From NCBI RefSeq assembly GCF_025567045.1, contig NZ_JAOQJK010000001.1, positions 259,497 to 323,496 on the forward strand: a DNA stretch of 64,000 bases, written 5' to 3'. A program made the translations under genes and the position numbers. The notes beneath the pieces were generated by a model that was given only the letters and a program-made list of their open reading frames with translations, searched no databases and was not told the origin of the DNA. Below, in pieces: positions 35,568-44,459 of this stretch (positions are counted from its first letter, which is position 1; every line of letters starts with the position of its first letter). Source of the stretch: Barnesiella propionica (GTDB taxonomy: Bacteria; Bacteroidota; Bacteroidia; Bacteroidales; Barnesiellaceae).

Positions 35568-36512
35568 TCAAATACGTACCAGGAAACCTCCGCTCGAATA
35601 ACCTCCTCCAAAAACAGTAAGTCCTACCATAGTACCTTTTTTCAATTCGTGTATATGTTGTGCCAACACTAACATCGCGCTAGCCGAACCGGTATTGCCC
35701 AGTTCCTCTATATTGTTCAGAAACCGTTCATCCGGAAATCTTAGCTGGTGAGCGACATTAGCCACAATACGCTTGTTGGCCTGATGGCATATAATATAAT
35801 CCAGATCGGAAATCGTCATATTGCGATTACGGGTTATACGTTCAAGCGCATCAACCAGATATTTGCAAGCATGCAGGAATACATCCCGTCCCTCCGGCAT
35901 TGCTATGCCGTCTTCTTTCGGGCGTAATCGCACTCCCTCGGGACCTTTGCCCAATGTAGCCAATCCTCTCGTCACAACCTCCAGAATCTCCGATTCACCT
36001 TCTCTTTGCGGTTCTTTGGATATAAATACCGCCACTGCAGCATCGCCCCACAAATGACCGCACTTCGGATCCGATTCATTACTATAATATGTATTATGCT
36101 CCGAACATATCACTAACGCCTTAGTTGCTTTTCCTGCGGCAAAATAACCTTCGACAACTTCGAGCCCGTTCGTAAACGACGAACATGCCGAGGAAACATA
36201 CAGAGCTTTTGCTTCTTCAATATTAAACTCTTTTTGTGCGACGTGAGCCAACGTAGCCACTGTATCGTAAGGAGAATAACAAGCCGACACGATAAGATCG
36301 ACTTCTTCAATAGGATAAGGCAAACCCGGAACCGCATTGCGGATAGCCGCTATCCCCATCGTATTGCTATTTTCATGTTCTCCAGCTTTAGAGCGGGTAC
36401 GGATACCTGTACGCTGTTCGATCCATTCTCCCGTCAGCCCGTTTACATTCAAAAAATGATTATTATCTACCCTTTCTTCGGGAATATAATAACCGGTTGA
36501 GTTGATGTACAT
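35568..36512 (-). CDS. fabH: Beta-ketoacyl-ACP synthase III-like protein
   Basis: 314 residues. The catalytic triad of KAS III enzymes is visible: Cys in VSSACSSFTNG, His in ICHQANKRI and Asn in LGNTGSASA. The C-terminal glycine-rich end is VFGGGYSSGGFLV. KAS III condenses acetyl-CoA or a branched acyl-CoA with malonyl-ACP to start fatty acids. It lies 10 bases after tetR and 46 bases before fabG. Whether it is the main FabH or a paralogue cannot be decided here. Confidence 0.88.
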   Translation of the reverse strand: MYINSTGYYIPEERVDNNHFLNVNGLTGEWIEQRTGIRTRSKAGEHENSNTMGIAAIRNAVPGLPYPIEEVDLIVSACYSPYDTVATLAHVAQKEFNIEEAKALYVSSACSSFTNGLEVVEGYFAAGKATKALVICSEHNTYYSNESDPKCGHLWGDAAVAVFISKEPQREGESEILEVVTRGLATLGKGPEGVRLRPKEDGIAMPEGRDVFLHACKYLVDALERITRNRNMTISDLDYIICHQANKRIVANVAHQLRFPDERFLNNIEELGNTGSASAMLVLAQHIHELKKGTMVGLTVFGGGYSSGGFLVRI

Positions 36513-36522
36513 AATTATTTTC

Positions 36523-37101
36523 TTATTTCTTAATTCCGTATAAAATAAAATCCATTATGTACTCTTTCAGTTTAAGCCGTTCAATACCAAGCTCCGCAAA
36601 ATTATCACGGATATAAGGAACGTCCAATCCTTTAAGAGCATAGTGTAAAACCGAAGCTGTCGCCGCGACATTGGGCATTTGAAACACCCCTTTCTCCACA
36701 CCTTCCTCCAGTATACCCCGGATAAGGTTCAACTCCTGGTTATCGATGTTCTTACGAGCCTTTTCCACTTGCCAGATATCGCGGAAGAATTCGGCTTTGA
36801 GCGTCCCGTTTCGAAGTACCGTGTCTTTAACGGCTTCCAGACGGATGAATATGTAATTCAATAATTTCTCTTCGGGCTGAAGATCCTTATTCGCTACCTC
36901 ACTAAGCCGTTGCAACAGATGGTCTAACTCTGATTCGATAACGGCCCAGTAAACATCATTCTTGCTTTTAAAGTAAGTATATAACGTTCTCCGCCCTTTT
37001 CCCGATGCCAATGCGATATCGTTCATTGTGGTATTTTCAACCCCGTTACGGGCGAAAAGCCTACGGGCGACATCGATAAGCATCTCTTTTGTTTTAGGCA
37101 T
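36523..37101 (-). CDS. TetR-family regulator of the fab genes
   Basis: 192 residues. The N-terminal helix-turn-helix is IDVARRLFARNGVENTTMND followed by KGRRTLYTYFKSKNDVY, typical of TetR. The C-terminal helical domain should bind a small molecule, perhaps an acyl-CoA. It is the first gene of the operon with fabH and fabG, so it probably autoregulates lipid-synthesis genes. A promoter with both boxes lies just upstream (37145-37176). Confidence 0.92.
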   Translation of the reverse strand: MPKTKEMLIDVARRLFARNGVENTTMNDIALASGKGRRTLYTYFKSKNDVYWAVIESELDHLLQRLSEVANKDLQPEEKLLNYIFIRLEAVKDTVLRNGTLKAEFFRDIWQVEKARKNIDNQELNLIRGILEEGVEKGVFQMPNVAATASVLHYALKGLDVPYIRDNFAELGIERLKLKEYIMDFILYGIKK

Positions 37102-37144
37102 GTGTTATAAACTCCTTCGTGTGCACATTTGTAAAAAAACTGCG

Positions 37145-37176
37145 CAAAAGTAACAATTAAGTCCCAATATGACAAA
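37145..37176 (-). promoter_or_regulatory. Promoter of the tetR-fabH-fabG operon
   Basis: On the minus strand, TTTG (37173-37176), 20 bases, then TACTTTTG (37145-37152), a full Bacteroidetes -33/-7 match. The tetR start is about 37 bases downstream of the predicted transcription start. The remaining sequence up to the tRNA promoter at 37426 is AT-rich, with no gene seen. Confidence 0.65.
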
Positions 37177-37425
37177 TTTTACACTGTTTTTTATAACAAA
37201 TCGTCAGCTGCTATAAAACATAAACTACAAATATGTCAATATCCCGTTCCCTTAAATGACCGACCTATTTAATCCAAGGTCCCCCAATCCTGTACATGTA
37301 CAATATTTCGGCATATCCCCTCATTGCCTTTTTCTATATTACCACGAAAATGACAAAACAAACCACACATTATCAAATAATTAAACAAAACAAACAGCAA
37401 ATAAACAAAAAAACTGCACAAAAAA

Positions 37426-37456
37426 TTTGCAAAATAAAAAATCTTATGTACCTTTG
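37426..37456 (+). promoter_or_regulatory. Promoter of tRNA-fMet
   Basis: TTTG (37426-37429), exactly 19 bases, then TACCTTTG (37449-37456). This is a perfect match to the Bacteroidetes sigma-ABfr type promoter, 13 bases before the tRNA 5' end. Confidence 0.85.
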
Positions 37457-37469
37457 CACTCACAAACAT

Positions 37470-37541
<72 letters not shown>

Positions 37542-37543
37542 CT

Positions 37544-37578
37544 AAAAAAAGAATCGCTACATGGCGATTCTTTTTTAT
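37544..37578 (+). terminator. Terminator of tRNA-fMet
   Basis: GAATCGC (37551-37557) and GCGATTC (37564-37570) form a hairpin with loop TACATG, extended by A-T pairs and followed by TTTTTTATTTTC. It makes the tRNA a single-gene transcription unit. Confidence 0.85.
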
Positions 37579-37697
37579 TTTCAGGACAACGCTTTCAATT
37601 TTTATAAAAAACCACTGGTATGTATTACAATCCCAATACCGGAGAATACGGCAATGTGTCCTTTTATCTTATAGTTCCTGCCAAATTCCCTGACATA

Positions 37698-37946
37698 TCA
37701 CTTTTTCACTACCTGGGTAAGAACGCAATAACAGAATAGAATACCGAAATAACTTCCGGAAAGAGGCTTTAAATTTACAGCCTTTCCCAATATCGTAAAC
37801 GGAATGAAAATACCAGCGGTCATAATCATTACTGTTAATATCAATACCGAACGGGAAGCATAACTTTGAATAAAAGGTATCTTACGAGTGCGTATCATAT
37901 AAGCTATCAAGATCTGAGACAATACTCTTTTTACGTTTTCTGCCAT
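37698..37946 (-). pseudogene. C-terminal relic of an MgtA-type Mg2+-importing P-type ATPase
   Basis: 82 residues that match only the end of MgtA-like ATPases: LSQILIAYMIRTRKIPFIQS, then IPFTILGKAV, SYFGILF and LTQVVKK, with the last membrane helices. The catalytic domains (DKTGT, nucleotide binding) are absent, and no further ATPase sequence was seen upstream. The frame is open from an ATG at 37946 but cannot encode a working pump. It lies beside another relic at 38061-38304 and downstream of the tRNA, which suggests decay after a deletion. Confidence 0.75.
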
Positions 37947-38060
37947 GAAAAACAGCAGGTTATATTTCCTTTGGGAGAAAACATTATCTCTTTCCCGGCA
38001 CAGGATACTAACCGCCTATTCAATCACCGCAGGACACAGATTAACGACTGCATCATTTTT

Positions 38061-38304
38061 TCACTTCAGCAACACTTTTATACAGGCATCCAGCTCCCAA
38101 AAGTCAAAAGATTTTTCCATATAATCGTCTGGATCAGAATAGAACCCCTTCCAGTTTATCATTTGTTGTTCCCGAAGCTTTCAGCATAAATACCGGAATA
38201 TTGTTATTTATTTCCACCATCACTTTACATAATTCAAAGCCATTCATTTTAGGCAATATGACATCCGATATCACTTCTGCCGGCCTGAACATGTCGCCCT
38301 CATA
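38061..38304 (-). pseudogene. Response-regulator receiver-domain relic
   Basis: The frame reads PAEVISDVILPKMNGFELCK, with the phospho-acceptor Asp in ISDV, then NNNIPVFMLKASG (the conserved Thr/Ser-Ala-Lys region) and LEGVLF, before a stop. A neighbouring frame continues DDYMEKSFDFWELDACIKVL to a stop at 38061-38063, matching the end of a receiver domain (ADDYITKPF type). A frameshift therefore splits the domain. The style resembles receiver domains of hybrid two-component sensors or AraC-type regulators of Bacteroidetes. The flanks (37947-38060, 38305-38512) hold no intact gene. Confidence 0.6.
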
Positions 38305-38505
38305 AACCGGCATACCTGGTATCCCTATTCCTCCTGCCTCATTGTCTTAATAAATCGGTGACGCGCCGCCCGTCTTCTATTATCCGTATTTTATCATAAA
38401 TAAAAAAGATTGCATTAAAATATACTCCGGTAATATTCCACTTTATCTCAATACCTTATTAATCAAATTTCAAAAATTCTATTTTTTCAGACTTACGGCT
38501 ATATT

Positions 38506-38551
38506 ATAAAAAAGAATAACGGCAACCTTTTTCGAAAGGTTACCGTTATTT
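38506..38551 (-). terminator. Terminator of the SPOR lipoprotein gene
   Basis: AATAACGG.AACCTTT and its partner AAAGGTT.CCGTTATT (38515-38551) form a strong hairpin with loop TTCG-like bases. On the minus strand it is followed by CTTTTTTAT, 23 bases after the gene's stop. Confidence 0.8.
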
Positions 38552-38573
38552 ATTATTTCCAAATACAAAAGCC

Positions 38574-39065
38574 TTACCGGTTAATCAGCAACCAGGGGTC
38601 TTTAATAAGCTTTTCCGGATATTTCTGTTTGATCTGTTCACGAGCTGTCACAGCATCAGGACGATTATCAAAACTGCAAGCTACGACCCGAAACATCCCT
38701 TCGGCATTCTGAGCCAGGATAGCCGTATATCCGTCGGCAATAAGGCGGTCTCTCAAACCCATGGCATTCACTTTCTGGATAAAGCTTCCTACAATCACAT
38801 TATATTCCTTAAGCAAAGCATCATTACCGTCCACGGCATTGATACGTTCCGAAGATTCACGGATCTGAGGCGTTTGTACCGGAGCAGCCGGTGTTGCAGG
38901 GGCCGGAGCTACCGGACGAAATTCAGGGTCGGCAATTTCTTCAGCTACAGTAGGTTTTTCCTGTGCTTTTTCATAAGCAGCTTTATAAGCGCTCTGACTG
39001 GGTTTACAAGAGGACATTCCGGCAATAAGTGCTACGGAAAGAATCCAAAACATACTCTTTTTCAT
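38574..39065 (-). CDS. SPOR-domain lipoprotein
   Basis: 163 residues. It has a lipobox at GMSSC (Cys20), an Ala/Pro-rich linker (about 50-70, APAPATPAAPVQ), and a C-terminal SPOR domain (about 87-163) starting YNVIVGSFIQKVNAMGLRDR. SPOR domains bind denuded peptidoglycan at division sites. The protein is probably anchored to the outer membrane and contacts the cell wall. It is a single-gene unit with its own terminator. A -7-like box (TACTTTTG, 39152-39159) lies about 87 bases upstream. Confidence 0.88.
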   Translation of the reverse strand: MKKSMFWILSVALIAGMSSCKPSQSAYKAAYEKAQEKPTVAEEIADPEFRPVAPAPATPAAPVQTPQIRESSERINAVDGNDALLKEYNVIVGSFIQKVNAMGLRDRLIADGYTAILAQNAEGMFRVVACSFDNRPDAVTAREQIKQKYPEKLIKDPWLLINR

Positions 39066-39151
39066 CGTCTATTTTCTTTATAAATGATTATTCGTTTTAA
39101 TCATACGGAGAACCTGTTCACCGCATATATGCGACTCCGTACCATCCGATA

Positions 39152-39159
39152 CAAAAGTA
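39152..39159 (-). promoter_or_regulatory. Candidate -7 box of the SPOR lipoprotein gene
   Basis: TACTTTTG on the minus strand fits TAnnTTTG, giving an untranslated leader of about 80 bases. No clear -33 TTTG is present. Confidence 0.4.
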
Positions 39160-39220
39160 TAAAAAAATAATCGGAGAATATTATCCGGCATCATCTAAAT
39201 TTTAATAAAATATTTCTCTT

Positions 39221-40375
39221 CTATAAAACACCTTTGGAAGAAGGTAGTTCATAATGAAAAACATCTCTTTTTACCGCCATTTTAAGAGCCCGGGCAAATG
39301 CTTTGAATATCCCTTCTATCTTATGATGTTCATTCGTTCCTTCCGCTTTGATATTTAGATTCATACGGGCGGAATCACTGAATGATTTAAAAAAATGAAA
39401 GAACATTTCGGTAGGCATATCTCCAATTTTTTCCCGGTGGAATTCTACATCCCATACCAACCAAGGCCTGCCGCCAAAATCAAGGGCGACTCTGCACAAA
39501 CAATCATCCATTGGCAAACAAAAACCATAACGTTCTATCCCTCTTTTATTTCCTAATGCCTTATTTATAGCTTCACCCAGAACTATAGCGGTATCTTCTA
39601 CCGTATGGTGCTCATCCACATACAGGTCACCCTTTGTATGTACATACAAGTCCATGCCTGAATGACGCCCTATCTGAGCAAGCATATGATCGAAGAACCC
39701 AAGTCCCGTAGATATATCGCACAATCCTTTTCCGTCCAGATTCAATGTTACCGAAATTTCCGTTTCCGAAGTTTTCCGGCTAACGGTAGCTGTACGTTCT
39801 CCGGCAAAAAGATATTCGGTTATCTCATCCCAATTCTCGGCGATCAACACACAACAGGAAGAGAGCCCTTCTTGCTCTAACCGATCGGCAGCATCGGCAT
39901 CACTATTAAAATAAATGGCTTTACATCCCAAATTACGGGCCAGCATTATATCGGTAATGCGGTCACCGATTACATAAGAAGAAGCCAGGTCATAATCCTT
40001 ACCATCCATGTAATGCTTTAACATCGCCGTCCCCGGTTTTCTGGTCGGTTTATTCTCTGCAGGAAAAGAACGGTCTATCAGTATTTCATCGAATGTAATG
40101 CCTTCTCCTTTAAATGCAGACAACATCTTATTATGTACAGGCCAAAAGGTTTCTTCCGGGAAGGAAGGTGTACCCAGGCCATCCTGATTGGTCACCATCA
40201 CCCACTCGAAATCAAGATTCTTACGCATAAAAGATAAATTGCGGAATACACCGGGAATAAATTCAAGTTTATCCAGCGAATCGAGCTGGTAATCAACAGG
40301 AGGTTCTACGACTAATGTCCCGTCCCGGTCGATGAACAAACATCTTTTCAATATTTTCTTTGATTCATTTTCCAT
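39221..40375 (-). CDS. hisB: Bifunctional histidinol-phosphatase / imidazoleglycerol-phosphate dehydratase
   Basis: 384 residues. The N-terminal half is a HAD phosphatase ([23 protein letters not shown]) that removes phosphate from histidinol phosphate. The C-terminal half is the dehydratase, with the metal-binding pairs in [17 protein letters not shown] and [16 protein letters not shown] and a later [11 protein letters not shown]. The fused form occurs in Enterobacteria and Bacteroidetes. The ATG at 40375 overlaps the end of hisC by 11 bases; a TTG at 40384 is an alternative. It is the last gene of the his operon in this window. Confidence 0.95.
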   Translation of the reverse strand: MENESKKILKRCLFIDRDGTLVVEPPVDYQLDSLDKLEFIPGVFRNLSFMRKNLDFEWVMVTNQDGLGTPSFPEETFWPVHNKMLSAFKGEGITFDEILIDRSFPAENKPTRKPGTAMLKHYMDGKDYDLASSYVIGDRITDIMLARNLGCKAIYFNSDADAADRLEQEGLSSCCVLIAENWDEITEYLFAGERTATVSRKTSETEISVTLNLDGKGLCDISTGLGFFDHMLAQIGRHSGMDLYVHTKGDLYVDEHHTVEDTAIVLGEAINKALGNKRGIERYGFCLPMDDCLCRVALDFGGRPWLVWDVEFHREKIGDMPTEMFFHFFKSFSDSARMNLNIKAEGTNEHHKIEGIFKAFARALKMAVKRDVFHYELPSSKGVL

Positions 40376-41402
40376 ATATTGCAAGTGCTTCTACCAATAT
40401 TCTGTTTTCTTCTGCATTCCCTACCGTTATACGCAAACAACCAGAACACAAAGTTATTTTATTACGGTTACGCACAATAATACCTTTATCTTGCAAGTAA
40501 TTATATAAGGCGGCCGCATCTCGTGTTCTTACCAATAAAAAATTGGCATCACTGGGATAGACTTTGGTAACAAAAGGAAATTCCTGCAAAAGGGTTTCCA
40601 GTTTCAAACGTTCCCGTAACAATACGTCCACCCATTCTTTTACGCATTCTTCCTTTTCCAGTATCTCTAAAGCATATTCCTGAGTAAGCGCATTGATATT
40701 ATACGGATATTTAACCTTATTGAATACCTCTATTATTCCGGACGACGCAAACGCCATTCCCAACCTTACACCGGCACTTCCCCATGCTTTTGAAAATGTT
40801 TGCAAAATAACCAGCCGCGGATAATCGGGAAGACGTTTCAAGAATGAGTCCTGCGAAGAGAAATCTATATAGGCCTCATCTATCACCAAAATTCCTCTAA
40901 AATTATCCAGCAAGTATTTTATTTTTGATGCGTCGAAAGTATTGCCGGTAGGATTGTTAGGAGAACATATAAAAAGCAGTTTGGTATGATCGTCGGCCAC
41001 AGCCAGTAAATCTACAGGATCGAAATCGAACTCTTCATCCAACGGCACTTTCCTGTATTCCACATCATTAATGTTCGCACATACTTCGTACATCCCGTAA
41101 GTAGGTTCGATAGCTACTGCATTATCGCGGGCGGGAATACAAAACACACGAAACAGAAGGTCTATTGCTTCATCACTTCCGGCTCCCAAAAAAACAGAAT
41201 CGGGAGAGAGTCCTTTTATTCGAGCGATTTTTTCTTTGATACGGGATTGTAACGGATCGGGATAACGGTTATAAGGGGTGTTAAAAGGACTTTCATTAGC
41301 ATCCAGCCATACGGAAGCTTCCCCTTTAAACTCACTACGGGCCGAAGAATAAGGAGTCAGCCTGAGAATATTAGGTCTCATCAACTGTTCTATTTCTGTC
41401 AT
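40365..41402 (-). CDS. hisC: Histidinol-phosphate aminotransferase
   Basis: 345 residues, a fold-type I PLP enzyme. Visible motifs are [18 protein letters not shown] (substrate loop), [25 protein letters not shown], and the PLP lysine in [14 protein letters not shown]. It transfers an amino group from glutamate to imidazole acetol phosphate. Its start overlaps the hisD stop by 4 bases and its end overlaps hisB, so translation is coupled across the operon. Confidence 0.95.
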   Translation of the reverse strand: MTEIEQLMRPNILRLTPYSSARSEFKGEASVWLDANESPFNTPYNRYPDPLQSRIKEKIARIKGLSPDSVFLGAGSDEAIDLLFRVFCIPARDNAVAIEPTYGMYEVCANINDVEYRKVPLDEEFDFDPVDLLAVADDHTKLLFICSPNNPTGNTFDASKIKYLLDNFRGILVIDEAYIDFSSQDSFLKRLPDYPRLVILQTFSKAWGSAGVRLGMAFASSGIIEVFNKVKYPYNINALTQEYALEILEKEECVKEWVDVLLRERLKLETLLQEFPFVTKVYPSDANFLLVRTRDAAALYNYLQDKGIIVRNRNKITLCSGCLRITVGNAEENRILVEALAIYGK

Positions 41403-42703
41403 TGTTTTTTGTTTTTTGATATTATTTCATTTAACCTTACCGTTACTGCATTTTTGTGCGCGTCCAACTGTTCAAAAGATGCCATTGTCTCGATGACAGG
41501 CCCCAGGGAAACCAGCCCTTTTTCCGTTATTTCCTGAAATGTTATTTTTCTGCTGAAACTATCCAGATTCACTCCACTATAAGCTTTGGCATAACCACTG
41601 GTCGGTAACGTATGATTTGTTCCCGAAGCATAATCTCCTGCACTTTCAGGAGTATATTTTCCAAAAAAAACGGAACCAGCATTGACCACTTTATCGGCAT
41701 ACCAACCATAATTATCGCATTGTATTATCAAGTGTTCCGGAGCATATGCATTTGCAAAATCCATAATCTCCTTTTCATCTTTCAAAACGACGATACTGCT
41801 ATGACTTAACGACCTGCGAGTCAGCTCCTGGCGTCTCAATTTTCCAAGCTGACGTTCTATTGTTTCCGAAAGCGAATCGGCCAGCTCCTCATCGGTGGTC
41901 AGCAATATAGACTGGCTGTCGGGACCATGCTCTGCCTGGGAAAGAAAATCGGCTGCCAAAAATTCTATATCCGCTGTCCCGTCTGCAATAAGCATCACTT
42001 CCGACGGGCCCGCGGGCATATCTATCGCGACATCTTTCAAACTTACCAATTGCTTGGCTGCCATAACGTACCGGTTTCCGGGACCAAAAATTTTATATAC
42101 CCTCGGAACAGTTTCCGTTCCGTAGGCCATAGCCCCTATAGCCTGTGTACCTCCGATCTTAAACACATTCGTCACTCCCGCAATACGTGCGGCGTACAGG
42201 ATAGCCGGATGTATTTTTCCGTCATTTCCCGGAGGAGTGCATATTACGATCTCCTTGCATCCGGCAATTTTTGCCGGCACAGCCAACATCAGTACAGTAG
42301 AAAATAACGGAGCCGTTCCTCCTGGAATATACAAACCTACTTTTTCTATTCCTACAGATTTTTGCCAGCAAGTTACCCCTGTCGTTGTTTCGACCGGATT
42401 ACCTGCTATAACCTGTGAAGCATGGAAACGTGCTATATTCGCCGAGGCAACTCCTAAGGCAAAACGTAACTCCGGAGATACAAGTGTTTCTGCTTCTTCA
42501 AACTCTCCGGGGGTAACTTCCAGTGATGAAAGTTCCACTCCGTCAAATCGTTTCCCATATTCCCGGATAGCTTCATCTCCCCGTACACGGACATCTGCCA
42601 GTATTTCGCCCACCGTACGGTGCAATTCCGAAATATCGTTATCGGGGCGGGCCATCACCCGTTCCCAATCTTCCCGAGCCGGGTATTTAATAATTTGTAC
42701 CAT
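41399..42703 (-). CDS. hisD: Histidinol dehydrogenase
   Basis: 434 residues. Family motifs include YIPGGTAPLFSTVLMLAVPA, the signature region TVPRVYKIFGPGNRYVMAAK, DMPAGPSEVMLIADG, QAEHGPDSQS (metal and catalytic His/Gln) and the C-terminal APEHLI. It oxidises L-histidinol to L-histidine in two NAD-dependent steps with zinc. It stands 4 bases after hisG. Confidence 0.96.
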   Translation of the reverse strand: MVQIIKYPAREDWERVMARPDNDISELHRTVGEILADVRVRGDEAIREYGKRFDGVELSSLEVTPGEFEEAETLVSPELRFALGVASANIARFHASQVIAGNPVETTTGVTCWQKSVGIEKVGLYIPGGTAPLFSTVLMLAVPAKIAGCKEIVICTPPGNDGKIHPAILYAARIAGVTNVFKIGGTQAIGAMAYGTETVPRVYKIFGPGNRYVMAAKQLVSLKDVAIDMPAGPSEVMLIADGTADIEFLAADFLSQAEHGPDSQSILLTTDEELADSLSETIERQLGKLRRQELTRRSLSHSSIVVLKDEKEIMDFANAYAPEHLIIQCDNYGWYADKVVNAGSVFFGKYTPESAGDYASGTNHTLPTSGYAKAYSGVNLDSFSRKITFQEITEKGLVSLGPVIETMASFEQLDAHKNAVTVRLNEIISKNKKQ

Positions 42704-42707
42704 TAAT

Positions 42708-43559
42708 TTATAAAATCATTTTTTCTATATCCAGCACAAGAATACCTTCGGCCCCGGCTGCTTTTAATTTATTGATTATCTCCCAAAAATACTTTTCTTC
42801 CAGAACCGTATGTACCGAACACCACTCATCATTCGCCAACGGCATGACCGTAGGGCTCTTGATCCCCGGCAATACGGCTAATACGTCTTCCAATTGAGAC
42901 TTGGGAACATTCATCAGAATATATTTCTTACTATCCGCTGCCTGTACAGCTCCTATCCGGAATACCAGTTCTTCCAGGATTTCATTCTTCTCAGGAGTAA
43001 GGTTTTCATTGGCAACAAGCACGGCCTCGGAGTCCACAACGACCTCGACTTCTCTCAACTGGTTGCTGATAAGCGTACTGCCAGAACTCACAATATCAAA
43101 AATAGCATCGGCCAATCCTATACCGGGAGCAATCTCAACCGATCCGGTAATGACATGTATGTCCGCCTTTATTCCTTTTTCATTGAGAAAAGCAGATAAT
43201 ATCCCGGGATAAGACGTTGCGATCTTTTTTCCGGAGAACCACTCGAGTCCTTTATAAACGGCATCTTTCGGTATGGCGAGGGATAAACGGCATTTACTGA
43301 AACCCAAACGTTTCACTTCACGGGTTTTCTTAGCTTTTTCTAAGAGCTCGTTCAGTCCGACAATACCTACATCCGCCACCCCTGAAGCAACCGAATCGGG
43401 TATATCGTCATCCCTCAGAAACAATATCTCCACAGGAAAATTCCGTGAAGGGACAAGCAATGTACGCTTCCCGGAAGAAAGTTTTATACCGGCTTCGGCC
43501 AGCAAAGCCATCGAATCTTCATACAAACGTCCTTTAGACTGTACAGCAATACGTAACAT
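42708..43559 (-). CDS. hisG: ATP phosphoribosyltransferase (long form)
   Basis: 283 residues, long-form HisG with its own C-terminal regulatory domain, so no HisZ partner is required. The N-terminus LRIAVQSKGRLYEDSMALL and the PRPP-binding loop around GLADAIFDIVSSGSTL are diagnostic. The end (VLPGIKSPTVMPLAN) belongs to the ACT-like histidine-feedback domain. It catalyses the first step of histidine synthesis. It is preceded by the attenuator at 43599-43628 and the His-rich leader peptide. Confidence 0.96.
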   Translation of the reverse strand: MLRIAVQSKGRLYEDSMALLAEAGIKLSSGKRTLLVPSRNFPVEILFLRDDDIPDSVASGVADVGIVGLNELLEKAKKTREVKRLGFSKCRLSLAIPKDAVYKGLEWFSGKKIATSYPGILSAFLNEKGIKADIHVITGSVEIAPGIGLADAIFDIVSSGSTLISNQLREVEVVVDSEAVLVANENLTPEKNEILEELVFRIGAVQAADSKKYILMNVPKSQLEDVLAVLPGIKSPTVMPLANDEWCSVHTVLEEKYFWEIINKLKAAGAEGILVLDIEKMIL

Positions 43560-43598
43560 AATATCTTTTCAATTAATGACGATGATCATTCCGGTAAC

Positions 43599-43628
43599 AA
43601 AAAAGGCTTACCCGAACAGGTAAGCCTT
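43599..43628 (-). terminator. his operon attenuator (intrinsic terminator in leader)
   Basis: On the minus strand AAGGCTTACC (plus 43619-43628) pairs with GGTAAGCCTT (plus 43603-43612) across a six-base loop, followed by six T (43599-43604). It lies 40 bases upstream of hisG and 54 bases downstream of the leader peptide's stop. An alternative pairing with the antiterminator segment at 43665-43672 is possible, with one G-U pair out of eight. Confidence 0.8.
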
Positions 43629-43664
43629 CTCATTATATCTTTATTTATACAAACATAACATGCC

Positions 43665-43672
43665 GCTCACCT
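43665..43672 (-). promoter_or_regulatory. Predicted antiterminator segment of the his leader
   Basis: On the minus strand AGGTGAGC can pair along all eight positions with GCTTACCT (plus 43618-43625), the 5' arm of the attenuator, with one wobble pair. Its use would free the operon from termination. Confidence 0.55.
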
Positions 43673-43681
43673 CTTACGAAG

Positions 43682-43723
43682 TCAGAAATGATGCCTTGCA
43701 TGATGTCGTACGTTTCTATTCAT
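43682..43723 (-). CDS. his operon leader peptide, His-rich (MNRNVRHHARHHF)
   Basis: A 13-residue frame with four histidines in six positions, ending in TGA. It is placed between a consensus promoter (43742-43772) and an intrinsic terminator in front of hisG. Ribosome stalling at the CAT codons under histidine shortage would favour the antiterminator and read-through. This is the arrangement of classical his attenuators. Confidence 0.8.
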   Translation of the reverse strand: MNRNVRHHARHHF

Positions 43724-43741
43724 TTTTTATTTATCTGTCGG

Positions 43742-43772
43742 CAAAAATAAAACTTATTTTTACAAACACAAA
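43742..43772 (-). promoter_or_regulatory. his operon promoter
   Basis: On the minus strand, TTTG (43769-43772), exactly 19 bases, then TATTTTTG (43742-43749), a full Bacteroidetes -33/-7 match. Transcription should start near 43735, about 12 bases before the leader peptide ATG. Confidence 0.8.
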
Positions 43773-43835
43773 ATATAATAACAAAAAAATTTCATTTCCA
43801 CATAAAAACCTTTCTTTTAATAGCAGATTGCAAGT

Positions 43836-44249
43836 TCAATTCTTTACCCGGCCTACGATTCGTCCTAAGACAAATCCGTAAGCGACGTAAGCGATCATAA
43901 TGCCATAAGCTTCGATAGCCCCGTTCAAAGATGCTATTTCATCATTAGTGGCATATAACATGGAAACGATAATTATAATGCTGACAAGCACTCCGTACAC
44001 GACCCCTCGCATTCCTGTATTTTTGATCCAGGAAAACATATTATTAAAGAACCACGTATAAGCAACAGCTACGACGAAAGACATACAAGCCGATGCGACC
44101 CAGCCCACCCAAAGCATAGACCCCGACAATGAAGGAAAGATGACCGGTCTTGGCATAAGTACACCCATCATCTGCTCGACCAGAAAGATAACGACCAATA
44201 TCACATATCCGGCACATGCCGCCAGCAAAGTCAATTCTATTTTCTTCAT
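43836..44249 (-). CDS. Small integral membrane protein, four helices
   Basis: 137 residues with four hydrophobic helices (near 7-25, 44-66, 80-100 and 112-132). No cofactor or catalytic motif was seen and no family was recognised. The C-terminal half (GAIEAYGIMIAYVAYGFVLGRIVG) is glycine-rich, as in small conserved membrane proteins of Bacteroidetes. It stands alone between the his promoter and the divergent RND operon. Confidence 0.65.
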   Translation of the reverse strand: MKKIELTLLAACAGYVILVVIFLVEQMMGVLMPRPVIFPSLSGSMLWVGWVASACMSFVVAVAYTWFFNNMFSWIKNTGMRGVVYGVLVSIIIIVSMLYATNDEIASLNGAIEAYGIMIAYVAYGFVLGRIVGRVKN

Positions 44250-44459
44250 ACTTTTTTTTAGTTAGTAAAATTAAAACAATCAACCGTACACTTTTGTTTA
44301 CTTTTTTTATCGTACGTCAATAGGAAAAAACATCTTTTTAATCCTTCATTAAAGAATGTTTTTTTTTACGCAAAAATTCAGCATATGTTTTTCTTACTAT
44401 CGTTTTTTTGTATTTTTATCGCTACAAATCAAGGATAATCTATAGTCTATCTTCTTATC

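Noticed and set aside
38345..38400. Minus-strand piece reading IRIIEDGRRVTDLLRQ, resembling the end of an ABC-transporter ATPase
   Set aside because: Too short and generic to support; left as part of the decayed interval between the tRNA and the SPOR gene.
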